This document shows, piece after piece, positions 7,473-14,655 of a stretch of 16,936 nt of DNA. The notes below the pieces were generated by a model that saw only the letters and a program-made list of their open reading frames with translations, searched no databases and was not told the DNA's origin. Origin of the DNA: Citromicrobium sp. (GTDB lineage: Bacteria > Pseudomonadota > Alphaproteobacteria > Sphingomonadales > Sphingomonadaceae). Positions within the stretch are counted from its first letter, which is position 1, and each line of letters starts with the position of its first letter. A program made the translations under genes and the position numbers. The DNA is taken from the NCBI GenBank assembly GCA_003248395.1, contig QFNA01000038.1, positions 1-16,936 of the forward strand, written 5' to 3'.

Positions 7473-7497
7473 GGCCCGTCGCTTGAAAGCGGGGGCC
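7473..7497 (+). terminator. possible hairpin terminator after gcrA
   Basis: GGCCC at 7473-7477 and CGCTT at 7480-7484 can pair with AAGCG and GGGCC at 7487-7497 around a two-base turn, with a small internal loop. It starts 15 bases after the gcrA stop, in the 121-bp gap between two convergent genes. There is no clear T-run after it (CTTCGTC), so an intrinsic terminator is only a guess. Nothing else is seen in this gap. Confidence 0.4.
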
Positions 7498-7578
7498 TTC
7501 GTCGCAAAGAGATCGGTTTCCGATACTCACTCGCTCGAAGCGTTTCTGCGGCATTCCAGCCGGGCCGATGCGCGAGCG

Positions 7579-8259
7579 CTAAGCTTTCCTGCCGAACCAG
7601 ATCGTGTGCCGCGGACCCTTGTTATTGGGCCGGGCGCGGACCTCGCGGACTTCTACCTGGAAACCAGCCTCCTTCAGGCGCACGGTGAACTTGTGGTCGG
7701 GCGCCGCCGACCACACCGCCAGCACGCCGCCCGGTTTCAGCGCATCGCGCGCCTTGCCGAGCCCGGTCTTGCTGTAGATGCGGTAATTGGCATCGCGCAC
7801 GATCCCGTCCGGTCCGTTGTCGACGTCGAGAAGGATCGCGTCGTATTTATCGGTGGTGCCGTCGTTTGCATCGTCGATCAGCGCGGCGACGTCGCAGAGC
7901 ACGATTTCCCCGCGCGGATCGTCGAGGCTGTCCCCAGTCAGATGCGCCAGCGGGCCGCGTGCCCACTCGAGAATCTCCGGCACGATCTCCGCAACCGTGA
8001 CCGATCCGCCCTCGGGCAACCGGTCGAGCGCCGCACGATAGGTGAAGCCCATACCATAGCCCCCGATCAGCAAGCGCGGCTTCGCTGCGCCCAGTTCGGC
8101 CAACGTCAACACTGCGAGCTGTTCTTCGCTGAACTGCATCCGCGTACCCATCAATTCGTCACGGCCGAGCATGATGATGAAATCGCGTCCGTGGCTGACC
8201 AGCGTCAGCTTGTCGCCATCGGGTATGTCGGCAGTGGCTATGGTCTTGCGCGGCAGCAT
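7579..8259 (-). CDS. spermidine synthase-like protein (methyltransferase fold)
   Basis: A 226-residue protein with the Rossmann methyltransferase fold of polyamine aminopropyltransferases. Visible are LLIGGYGMGFTYRAAL near residue 64 (the GGxxG cofactor-binding loop), VTVAEIVPEILEWAR (acidic residue at the end of strand beta2), EIVLCDVAAL (beta3 Asp), and DAILLDVDNGPDGIV (beta4). The N-terminal beta-barrel of true SpeE is reduced, and the catalytic and putrescine-binding residues cannot be confirmed, so spermidine synthesis is not assured; a related small-molecule transferase is possible. Its ATG at 8259 shares one base with the stop of the histidine kinase gene (TGATG), so the two are probably translated together. 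The 3' end faces gcrA. Confidence 0.8.
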   Translation of the reverse strand: MLPRKTIATADIPDGDKLTLVSHGRDFIIMLGRDELMGTRMQFSEEQLAVLTLAELGAAKPRLLIGGYGMGFTYRAALDRLPEGGSVTVAEIVPEILEWARGPLAHLTGDSLDDPRGEIVLCDVAALIDDANDGTTDKYDAILLDVDNGPDGIVRDANYRIYSKTGLGKARDALKPGGVLAVWSAAPDHKFTVRLKEAGFQVEVREVRARPNNKGPRHTIWFGRKA

Positions 8260-9314
8260 CAGAGAGGGGGTTCGGGCAATTCGGTGGCGATGTCCAGCCG
8301 CGCCACGGTGCCCTTGCCGACCGGGGCGGCGGCCAGGGTGAATTCGCCGCCGAGCGATTGAGCCAGCGTGCGGGCGATTTTCAGGCCGAGGCTTTCGGAA
8401 AGGTTGGGATCGAAGCCCGCAGGGAGCCCCACCCCGTCGTCGGCAATCATCACCGCGGTACCCTTGTCGCTAGGCGCAACGGTGACGACCACCTGCCCCT
8501 CGTTACCCGATCCGAAGCCATGTTCGATGGCATTGTTCAGCGCTTCGGCCACCACCAGCGCTGTCGGGATCGCCTTCTCGGGTGGCAGCACGGTGTCGCT
8601 CTGCCGCACGAATTCATATTTCAGCCCTTCGCGTCCCGATGCATCGATCACGTCGCGGCAGATCTGGTCGATATAGGCGGCCAGGCTCAATTGCGCGCCT
8701 GCCGGATCGTAGAGCTGGCGCTGGATACGCCCGACCAGACCCAGACGGCGTGAGGCTTCGTCCAGCGCGTCCTTCGCGGCTTCGTCGGTCATCCGCCGCT
8801 TTTGCAGGGCGATCAGCGATCCGACCATCTGCAGGTTGTTGCCCACGCGGTGCTGCAATTCCTTGAACAGCACCTCGCGCGTTTCGGCCAGCTCCATGCT
8901 TTTCTGCCGCTCGTTCGAAAGCGCGCAATTGGCATCCTGCATCCAATGGATCAGGGCGATATCGACAGTGACGATCACGATGTAGAAGGCCAGCGCTGCC
9001 GCTGCTTCGTAGGTTACTTCGAAGGTGTCGAACGGCGGGATGAAGTTGTACCAAGACAAAATCCCGCAGAGGACGGCTGCAAGAATGCCGGGGCGAATGC
9101 CGAACAGGAATGCGGTGATGATCACCGCAGGGAAGAAGGTGATGAACGGGAAGCCCTGCGGCAGCGCCGGTCCGACCATATTGCGGACGAGCAGTCCGAG
9201 TAACGAGAGCGCGATAGCAACGCAGTAACCGACCCACGGACGCTCTCGCTCGAGCGGCAATCGCGAGATGAACGGCACGCGTTCCTGTCTTAATCTTTCA
9301 CTCACTGTGTCCAT
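8259..9314 (-). CDS. sensor histidine kinase (DUF4118 sensor, HisKA_2/HWE type)
   Basis: A 351-residue membrane histidine kinase. Residues 25-125 hold about four transmembrane helices with the DUF4118 pattern (FITFFPAVIITAFLFGIRPG, then WYNFIPP), as in the membrane part of KdpD. A short coiled segment leads to the HisKA_2 phosphoacceptor box ELQHRVGNNLQMVGSLIALQ, with His155. The ATPase domain has an N-box EALNNAIEHGF (258-268), DDGVGLP (292-298) and SLGLKIARTLAQSLGG. Kinases of this type often feed single-domain or output-less regulators, including the general stress response in alphaproteobacteria; no response regulator is encoded here, so the partner is unknown. GAGG lies six bases before the ATG at 9314. 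Its stop overlaps the start of the spermidine synthase-like gene. Confidence 0.93.
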   Translation of the reverse strand: MDTVSERLRQERVPFISRLPLERERPWVGYCVAIALSLLGLLVRNMVGPALPQGFPFITFFPAVIITAFLFGIRPGILAAVLCGILSWYNFIPPFDTFEVTYEAAAALAFYIVIVTVDIALIHWMQDANCALSNERQKSMELAETREVLFKELQHRVGNNLQMVGSLIALQKRRMTDEAAKDALDEASRRLGLVGRIQRQLYDPAGAQLSLAAYIDQICRDVIDASGREGLKYEFVRQSDTVLPPEKAIPTALVVAEALNNAIEHGFGSGNEGQVVVTVAPSDKGTAVMIADDGVGLPAGFDPNLSESLGLKIARTLAQSLGGEFTLAAAPVGKGTVARLDIATELPEPPL

Positions 9315-9345
9315 GGCGACCTCACAAAACGCTTTCCCATAGAAT

Positions 9346-9379
9346 GCAAAAGGCCGCAGGTGGGAACCCGCGGCCTTCG
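9346..9379 (-). terminator. Rho-independent terminator of pnp
   Basis: On the minus strand, AAGGCCGC (9377-9370) pairs perfectly with GCGGCCTT (9355-9348), with an inner GGT/ACC pairing possible in the loop, and is followed by a short T-run (TTTT, 9349-9346). It begins 24 bases after the pnp stop. It separates pnp from the histidine kinase on the same strand, so the kinase should have its own promoter in the 30 bases or so that remain, or depend on read-through. Confidence 0.75.
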
Positions 9380-9400
9380 CATTTTCGGTGATGAAGGGGT

Positions 9401-11701
9401 TTAGTCCTTCAGGAAATCCGGCACGTGGGCTTCGCCGCCGCCGTCATTCCCGCCGCGACTTTCGCCGCGACTACCGCCGCGAGGGCCACCGCGACCGCCG
9501 CGACGGTCGCCGCCACGGCCGCCACCGCCGCCGCGAGGGCCGCGATCGCCGCGATCACCACGCGGTTCGCGCGGCGGACGGGTGTCTTCCAGCTCTTCGC
9601 CGGTTTCCTGGTCGACGACGCGCATCGACAGGCGGACCTTGCCGCGCTGGTCGATCTCGAGCACCTTGACCTTCACGTCCTGGCCTTCGGACACGACGTC
9701 GGTCGGTTTCTCGACGCGCTCGTTCTTCATTTCGCTGACATGGACGAGACCGTCCTTGCCGCCCATGAAGTTCACGAAGGCGCCGAAGTCGACGATGTTG
9801 ACGACCTTGCCGTTGTAGATCTTGCCGACTTCCGCCTCTTCGACGATGCCTTCGATCCACTTGCGGGCCGCTTCGATCTCGTCGGCATTGCTCGACGAAA
9901 TCTTGATCACACCCTCGTCGTCGATGTCGACCTTGGCACCGGTTTCGGCGACGATCTCGCGGATCACCTTGCCGCCGGTGCCGATGACGTCGCGGATCTT
10001 CGACTTGTCGATCTGCATGGTCTCGATGCGCGGCGCGTGCTTCGACACGCCCGAACGCGCGGTCGACAGCGCCTTGTTCATTTCACCAAGGATGTGCGCG
10101 CGACCGGCTTTCGCCTGTTCGAGCGCCTTGGCCATGATTTCCTGCGTGATGCCGGCCACCTTGATGTCCATCTGGAGGCTGGTGATGCCGCTTTCCGAAC
10201 CGGCGACCTTGAAGTCCATGTCGCCGAGGTGATCTTCGTCACCCAGGATGTCCGACAGGACGGCGAAGTTGTCGCCTTCGAGGATCAGGCCCATGGCGAT
10301 GCCGGAAACCGGGCGTTCGATCGGAACGCCGGCGTCCATCATGCTCAGGCAGCCCCCGCAGACGGTCGCCATCGAGCTCGAGCCGTTCGACTCGGTGATG
10401 TCCGACAGTACGCGGATCGTATAGGGGAAATCCTCATGCGCGGGCAGCACCGGGTTGAGCGCGCGCCAGGCGAGCTTGCCGTGGCCCGTTTCGCGGCGGC
10501 CGGTGAAGCCGAAGCGACCCACTTCGCCGACCGAATAGGGCGGGAAGTTATAGTGCAGCATGAAGTGGTTGTACGACAGGCCTTCGAGGCCGTCGATCAT
10601 CTGCTCGGCGTCCTTCGTGCCCAACGTGGTGGTGCAGATCGCCTGCGTTTCCCCGCGGGTGAACAGTGCCGAACCGTGCGTGCGCGGCAACAGGCCGACC
10701 ATCGCCTCGATCGGGCGAACCTGATCGACCTTGCGACCGTCGATGCGCGTGCCGTCCTTTAGGATCGAACCGCGCACGATGTCGCTTTCCAGCTTCTTCA
10801 CCAGCTTGAGCTTGCCGAGATATTCGGCCGGATCGTCATGATCGAGGCCCTCGTAATGCTCGCGCGCCTTGGTGCGGGCCGCGTTGATCGCATCCTGGCG
10901 CTGGGCCTTGTTGGTGATCTTGTAGGCGGCTTCGAGATCCGCGCCGATGATGCCGCGTAGCTCCTCGAGCGTGGCCGACTTGTCCTCGACCGGCGACAGT
11001 TCCCAGGGATCCTTGGCGGCCTGTTCGGCGAGATCGACGATCGCAGCGATGACCTTGCGGCTTTCCTCGTGCGCGAACATGACGGCGCCGAGCATTTCCT
11101 CTTCGGTCAGTTCCTTGGCTTCGGATTCGACCATCATCACCGCGTCCTGCGTCGCGGCGACGACGAGGTCGAGACGACCGTCTTCGTCGAGTGCGGTCTG
11201 CAGGCTGGGGTTGAGTTCGTATTCGCCATTACGGAAACCGACGCGTGCAGCGCCGATCGGGCCCATGAAGGGCACGCCGCTGATGGTCAGCGCAGCCGAG
11301 GCCGCGATCATCGCGACGATATCGGGCTCGGTCTCGCCGTCATAGGACAGGACCTGCGCGATGACGTTGATTTCGTTGTAGAAGCCTTCGGGGAAGAGCG
11401 GCCGCACGGGGCGGTCGATCAGGCGGGAGGTCAGCGTTTCCTTCTCCGTCGCGCGGCCTTCGCGCTTGAAGAAGCCGCCGGGGATACGGCCCGCGGCAGA
11501 GAATTTTTCCTGGTAGTGGACGGTCAGCGGGAAGAAGTCCTGCCCTTCCTTGACGGTCTTTGCCGCGGTTACCGCGCAAAGCACCACTGTTTCGCCATAG
11601 GTGGCGAGGACCGCGCCGTCGGCCTGACGGGCAATGCGGCCGGTTTCGAGGGTGAGGGTCTTTCCGCCCCATTCCAGCGATACGGTTTTCGTGTCGAACA
11701 T
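9401..11701 (-). CDS. pnp: polyribonucleotide nucleotidyltransferase (PNPase)
   Basis: A 766-residue exoribonuclease that degrades RNA 3' to 5' by phosphorolysis and can add tails. Domain order: RNase PH 1 (about 1-140), alpha-helical linker (about 150-240), RNase PH 2 (about 325-545) with GDEDHLGDMDFKVAG at the catalytic region, KH (about 560-610; SKIRDVIGTGGKVIREI), and S1 (about 628-695; GKIYNGKVVNIVDFGAFV). After S1 comes a tail of about 60 residues made of RGD, RGG and GGRGG repeats, ending in AHVPDFLKD, the site where alphaproteobacterial PNPases tend to have a conserved short end. The start ATG at 11701 has AAGGA eight bases upstream. It follows rpsO as in most proteobacteria, but a likely terminator and a repeat lie between, so independent transcription is probable. 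Confidence 0.98.
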   Translation of the reverse strand: MFDTKTVSLEWGGKTLTLETGRIARQADGAVLATYGETVVLCAVTAAKTVKEGQDFFPLTVHYQEKFSAAGRIPGGFFKREGRATEKETLTSRLIDRPVRPLFPEGFYNEINVIAQVLSYDGETEPDIVAMIAASAALTISGVPFMGPIGAARVGFRNGEYELNPSLQTALDEDGRLDLVVAATQDAVMMVESEAKELTEEEMLGAVMFAHEESRKVIAAIVDLAEQAAKDPWELSPVEDKSATLEELRGIIGADLEAAYKITNKAQRQDAINAARTKAREHYEGLDHDDPAEYLGKLKLVKKLESDIVRGSILKDGTRIDGRKVDQVRPIEAMVGLLPRTHGSALFTRGETQAICTTTLGTKDAEQMIDGLEGLSYNHFMLHYNFPPYSVGEVGRFGFTGRRETGHGKLAWRALNPVLPAHEDFPYTIRVLSDITESNGSSSMATVCGGCLSMMDAGVPIERPVSGIAMGLILEGDNFAVLSDILGDEDHLGDMDFKVAGSESGITSLQMDIKVAGITQEIMAKALEQAKAGRAHILGEMNKALSTARSGVSKHAPRIETMQIDKSKIRDVIGTGGKVIREIVAETGAKVDIDDEGVIKISSSNADEIEAARKWIEGIVEEAEVGKIYNGKVVNIVDFGAFVNFMGGKDGLVHVSEMKNERVEKPTDVVSEGQDVKVKVLEIDQRGKVRLSMRVVDQETGEELEDTRPPREPRGDRGDRGPRGGGGGRGGDRRGGRGGPRGGSRGESRGGNDGGGEAHVPDFLKD

Positions 11702-11826
11702 GTATTTTCCTTATGAACCCGCGGGCCGCCTTATTGCGGAGCGGGGCCTACTGTGCCGGGTGTACCGTCCCGGTCCGGTTCGGGGCTATTCGCGCCCCAG
11801 ATAGCGGATCGCCGTATTGCGATCCT
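11702..11826 (-). promoter_or_regulatory. structured 5' leader of pnp
   Basis: The stretch upstream of pnp can form several hairpins in the pnp transcript. The best are GGATCGC/GCGATCC (7 perfect pairs, 11806-11812 with 11819-11825, loop of 6) and GGGGC/GCCCC (11782-11786 with 11794-11798). In enterobacteria a pnp leader hairpin cut by RNase III underlies autoregulation; a similar role here is inference. No promoter box was identified with confidence. Confidence 0.4.
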
Positions 11827-11831
11827 ATCAT

Positions 11832-11934
11832 CGTCATTCCAGCGGTAGCTGGAATCTTTTTCCGCACGCCCCGCGCTGGTGGCACGAGATCCCAGCATTG
11901 GCCTATGGCCTACTTCGCATCCGCTGGGATGACG
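11832..11934. repeat. REP-like palindromic element with two nested hairpins
   Basis: The ends are inverted repeats: 11832-11845 (CGTCATTCCAGCGG) and 11921-11934 (CCGCTGGGATGACG) match in 13 of 14 positions. Inside, ATTCCAGC/GCTGGAAT (11836-11843, 11848-11855) forms a perfect 8-bp hairpin with a 4-base loop, and ATCCCAGC/GCTGGGAT (11889-11896, 11923-11930) forms a second with a 26-base loop. The CGTCATTCC...GGAATC style is common among dispersed intergenic repeats of alphaproteobacteria. No coding capacity or transposase is present. Only one copy occurs in this window. Confidence 0.75.
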
Positions 11935-11942
11935 GAGATAGA

Positions 11943-11968
11943 CAAAGGGCGACCAGTGGCCGCCCCTT
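11943..11968 (-). terminator. likely Rho-independent terminator of rpsO
   Basis: On the minus strand, AAGGGGCGGCC (11968-11958) pairs with GGTCGCCCTT (11954-11945) around a 3-base loop, with one bulged G and one G-U pair, and is followed by TTGTCTATC. It begins 8 bases after the rpsO stop. The T-run is short, so partial termination with read-through into pnp is possible. Confidence 0.6.
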
Positions 11969-11976
11969 GAAAAACC

Positions 11977-12246
11977 TTATTTGCGAAGACCCAGCTTCTG
12001 GATCAGCGCGTTGTACCGCTCGACGTCTTTCTTCTTGAGATAGGCGAGCAGGTTACGACGCTTGTTGACCATCATCAGGAGGCCGCGACGCGAGTGATTG
12101 TCCTTGTGGTTGGACTTGAAGTGCTCGGTCAGGTTCTTGATCCGGGTCGTCAGGATGGCGACCTGGACTTCCGGCGAACCCGTGTCGCCCTTGCCCTGTG
12201 CGTTGTCCTTGATGATCTTCTGTTTTTCTTCGGCGGTAACCGACAT
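11977..12246 (-). CDS. rpsO: 30S ribosomal protein S15
   Basis: An 89-residue primary rRNA-binding protein of the small subunit, which binds helices of the central domain of 16S rRNA. It shows the whole family sequence: MSVTAEEKQKII at the start, DTGSPEVQVAILTTRIKNLTEH, the HxxDxHSRRGLLxxVxxRRxLLxYL signature (residues about 41-66), and a C-terminal YNALIQKLGLRK. The length is exactly that of the family. The ATG at 12246 is chosen over the in-frame codon at 12264: GGAG sits 7 bases upstream, within the end of truB, and the truB stop is 4 bases away, so translation is probably coupled. An intrinsic terminator follows. Confidence 0.98.
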   Translation of the reverse strand: MSVTAEEKQKIIKDNAQGKGDTGSPEVQVAILTTRIKNLTEHFKSNHKDNHSRRGLLMMVNKRRNLLAYLKKKDVERYNALIQKLGLRK

Positions 12247-12250
12247 GCAT

Positions 12251-13267
12251 TTACTCCGCGACATCCGGTAGGTTGAAGCCCCGCACGACCTTGGCCGTGC
12301 CAGCGGCGAGTTCCATCAGTGCCACCGGGGTATCTCCCAGCTTTGCAAGGTGGAGCCCGTCGCCCCATCCTCCTTGAACGGGGGGCAGGTCCGACAGTAC
12401 CCGGCCCTGGCGGACCGCCTGCGCGCTTGTCGGGTCGAGGGGAAGGACCGGGATGTCGTCCAGTCCCGCCTCCAGCGGCAGGAGAAGGTTTTCGATGGGC
12501 GCGCCCTTAGCGATTTCCTCTGCCGAGTCCAGCGAAATCGCCTGTTCCTCGGTGAACGGGCCGGCCTTTATCCGCCTGAGATAGGTGACGTGGCCCACCG
12601 TGCCGAGCGCAAGCGCGATGTCGCGTGCGAGCGAGCGGATATAGGTGCCCTTGGAAACATGGGCGACAAGCGTGATGCTGTCTGCCAGTTCGAGCGGGGC
12701 CTGCGGGTCGTAGGGATCGGGTCGTCCGGCGGTGGTGGCGAAGCTGGAGCGGAGCGCGACATCCTGCCGCTGGCCCACGAAGTCCAGCGAATGGATCGTG
12801 ACGCGGCGCGTTTCCAGCTCCACCTCTTCGCCCGCGCGCGCGAGATCGTAGGCGCGCTTGCCGTCGACCTTGATGGCGGAATAGGCAGGCGGTGCCTGGT
12901 CGATTTCGCCGGTGAAATGCTCCAGCATGGCAGCGATGGCGGCCAGCGGCGGACGACGGTCGCTGGTGCGGACCGTTTCCCCCTCGGTATCGAGCGTATC
13001 GGTCTGTTCGCCGAACTGGATGGTGAATTCGTAGATCTTGCTGGCATCGAGCATCCGCCCGGCCAGCTTGGTCGCCTCGCCCAGCGCGATCGGCAGCACG
13101 CCTTCGGCCAGCGGATCGAGCGTGCCGCCGTGGCCGACCCTGGTCTTGCGATACCCGCCCTGTCGCAGCACACGCTTGACCAGCCCGACCGCCTGCGTCG
13201 AGCCCAGCCCGCGCGGCTTGTCGAGCACGAGCCAGCCGTGGGGTGCGGGTTTGGTGCGTTCGGTCAT
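12251..13267 (-). CDS. truB: tRNA pseudouridine(55) synthase
   Basis: A 338-residue enzyme that makes pseudouridine 55 in the T-loop of tRNAs. The N-terminal catalytic domain has GWLVLDKPRGLGSTQAV and the motif GHGGTLDPLAEGVLPIALGEATK, with the catalytic Asp at residue 51; then YEFTIQFGEQTDTLDTEG, PPAYSAIKVDGKRAYDLAR and GTYIRSLARDIALALG. The C-terminal part includes a PUA-like region with VRQGRVLS. An insert of about 20 residues around 205-225 (GRPDPYDPQAPLE) makes it longer than the E. coli protein. The start at 13267 overlaps the stop of the M50-like gene by ATGA; the same open frame runs much further upstream only as a shadow of the neighbours. It sits between the M50-like gene and rpsO in the infB-rbfA-truB-rpsO-pnp order. 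Confidence 0.97.
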   Translation of the reverse strand: MTERTKPAPHGWLVLDKPRGLGSTQAVGLVKRVLRQGGYRKTRVGHGGTLDPLAEGVLPIALGEATKLAGRMLDASKIYEFTIQFGEQTDTLDTEGETVRTSDRRPPLAAIAAMLEHFTGEIDQAPPAYSAIKVDGKRAYDLARAGEEVELETRRVTIHSLDFVGQRQDVALRSSFATTAGRPDPYDPQAPLELADSITLVAHVSKGTYIRSLARDIALALGTVGHVTYLRRIKAGPFTEEQAISLDSAEEIAKGAPIENLLLPLEAGLDDIPVLPLDPTSAQAVRQGRVLSDLPPVQGGWGDGLHLAKLGDTPVALMELAAGTAKVVRGFNLPDVAE

Positions 13268-13953
13268 GCGATGGCGCGTGCAATACCGTCGGCAACCGAG
13301 TAGAACAGGCCGGTCAGCCATTCGACCGGCGGCAGGATCGTGTTTTCGATCCAGCGCGCATCGGGGAAGGCCCAGGTTGCCGCGATCAGAATGACGAGCA
13401 GCAGCATGCCCATCGCCTGAAGTTTCTGCCAGTGATGCGCCCAGCGGCGCGGCATGAGGCCGCCCACGATATGCGAACCGTCGAAGGGCGGAATGGGCAG
13501 CAGGTTGAACAGCGCGAGAAACGCATTGATGAGGATGAACGCCCCGAAGGCCGTCATCATCCATTCGGGCACGCTGGCACCCCAGTTGGCAAGCATCCCC
13601 GCAGCAATGCCGAACACCACGGCCCCGATCAGCGCGAGCAGGATGTTCGTGCCCGGCCCGGCGGCGGCCACCGCCATCATGCCATAGCGCGGATTGTCCA
13701 GCCGTCGCTGGTTGACGGGCACCGGCTTGGCCCAGCCGAACACCGGTCCGCCCATCAGCGCCAGTGCGCCGGGCACGATCAGGGTTCCGATCGGATCGAC
13801 ATGCCTGATGGGATTGAGCGTCAGCCGCCCCTTGTCGCGCGCCGTCGTGTCGCCGAGCGCCAGCGCGGTCCAGCCGTGGGCGACTTGGGGAAAGACGATG
13901 GCGATGATCAGGCACGGAATCAGGATCAGCGCGAGTGTCAATGTGTCGAGCAT
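13264..13953 (-). CDS. site-2 protease (M50) family membrane protein with degenerate zinc motif
   Basis: A 229-residue protein with about five hydrophobic segments, of the short bacterial M50/S2P family (intramembrane zinc proteases). Family marks are strong: AHGWTALALGDTTARDKGRLTLNPIRHVDPIGTLIVP (read in pieces across residues 25-61), GWAKPVPVN, MMAVAAAGPGTNILLA, and FNLLPIPPFDGSHIVGGLMP with the third zinc ligand Asp158. The catalytic HExxH motif, expected at residues 22-26, reads PQVAH: the first His is Pro22 and the catalytic Glu is Gln23, encoded CCC CAA where CAC GAA would be usual. Only His26 and Asp158 remain. Proteolysis is therefore unlikely, and a non-catalytic role is inferred. 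It overlaps truB by ATGA and follows thymidine kinase after 39 bp. Confidence 0.9.
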   Translation of the reverse strand: MLDTLTLALILIPCLIIAIVFPQVAHGWTALALGDTTARDKGRLTLNPIRHVDPIGTLIVPGALALMGGPVFGWAKPVPVNQRRLDNPRYGMMAVAAAGPGTNILLALIGAVVFGIAAGMLANWGASVPEWMMTAFGAFILINAFLALFNLLPIPPFDGSHIVGGLMPRRWAHHWQKLQAMGMLLLVILIAATWAFPDARWIENTILPPVEWLTGLFYSVADGIARAIA

Positions 13954-13992
13954 AGCGTGCTATGTAGGAAATGCTGCGGCGCGGCGCACCCT

Positions 13993-14571
13993 CTAGCTGT
14001 CGAGTGCCTGCGAAAAATGTCGGCGGCACATGGCGACATAGCGATCGTTCCCGCCGATTTCGGTCTGCGCGCCCTCGCTGACCGCCTTGCCCCTGGCATC
14101 GACGCGCAGGTTCATCGTCGCCTTGCGCCCACAGTCGCAGACCGCCTTCAGCTCGACCAGCGCATCGGCGATGCCCAGCAGGGCAGCCGAGCCGGGGAAG
14201 AGCTCGCCCTGGAAATCGGTGCGCAGTCCATAGCAGAGCACGGGAATTCCGGCCTCGTCGGCCAGCCGGGCGAGCTGCCACACCTGGTCGCGGGTGAGGA
14301 ACTGCGCCTCGTCCACCAGCACGCAGGCGAGCGGCGTTTCGGCATGTTCTTCGAGCACGCGTGCCCCGATATCGGTGTCCGCCTCATAGCGATGCGCATC
14401 GCTGGCGAGGCCGATGCGGCTCGAGATCGCGCCGAAGCCCGGACGATCGTCGAGCGCGGCGGTCCATAGCGAGACCTTCATCCCGCGCTCGCCATAGTTG
14501 AATGCCGTCTGTAGCAGCGTGGAGCTCTTCCCCGCATTCATGCTGGCATAGTAGAAATAGAGTTTCGCCAT
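13993..14571 (-). CDS. tdk: thymidine kinase
   Basis: A 192-residue type II thymidine kinase, which phosphorylates thymidine with ATP in the nucleotide salvage pathway. It has the P-loop SMNAGKSS (10-17), the DEAQFL segment with the catalytic Glu at about 88, YGLRTDFQGELFPGS (lasso/substrate region starting near 114), and a zinc site made of CDC (145, 147) and CRRHF (182-186, Cys and His ligands). All expected residues are present. The ATG at 14571 is followed at once by AKLYFYYASMNAGK, the typical start. No strong ribosome binding site is seen. It lies 84 bp downstream of rbfA on the same strand and 39 bp upstream of the M50-like gene, an unusual guest in the translation operon; no functional tie to translation is evident. 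Confidence 0.96.
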   Translation of the reverse strand: MAKLYFYYASMNAGKSSTLLQTAFNYGERGMKVSLWTAALDDRPGFGAISSRIGLASDAHRYEADTDIGARVLEEHAETPLACVLVDEAQFLTRDQVWQLARLADEAGIPVLCYGLRTDFQGELFPGSAALLGIADALVELKAVCDCGRKATMNLRVDARGKAVSEGAQTEIGGNDRYVAMCRRHFSQALDS

Positions 14572-14655
14572 CGTCCGGGCCTAGCCCAATTTTGGCGTCG
14601 CGAAGAGTTCGGCGACGACGCAATCCCCTGCGCAGACGTGCTGTAGCGATTGCGG

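Noticed and set aside
9315..9345. EcfG-type (general stress response) promoter for the histidine kinase
   Set aside because: I looked for a GGAAC plus CGTT pair on the minus strand; only GCGTTTT is present and no properly spaced GGAAC.
9425..10762. Long plus-strand open frame (445 codons) antisense to pnp
   Set aside because: It lies wholly within pnp, is rich in His/Asp/Arg as expected of a reversed high-GC frame, and shows no domain. It is a codon-bias shadow.
13268..14281. Upstream extension of the truB frame to a 676-residue protein
   Set aside because: The extra residues are a shifted reading of the M50-like and tdk genes. TruB begins at 13267, where the ATGA overlap and the family N-terminus agree.
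13243..14469. Plus-strand open frame of 408 codons over truB, the M50-like gene and tdk
   Set aside because: It spans parts of three well-supported minus-strand genes and has an Arg/His/Gln-rich composition without any motif.
14596..14617. Inverted repeat CGTCGC/GCGACG between rbfA and tdk as a terminator
   Set aside because: The stem is only 6 bp with a 10-base loop and no T-run follows, so read-through into tdk is more likely.
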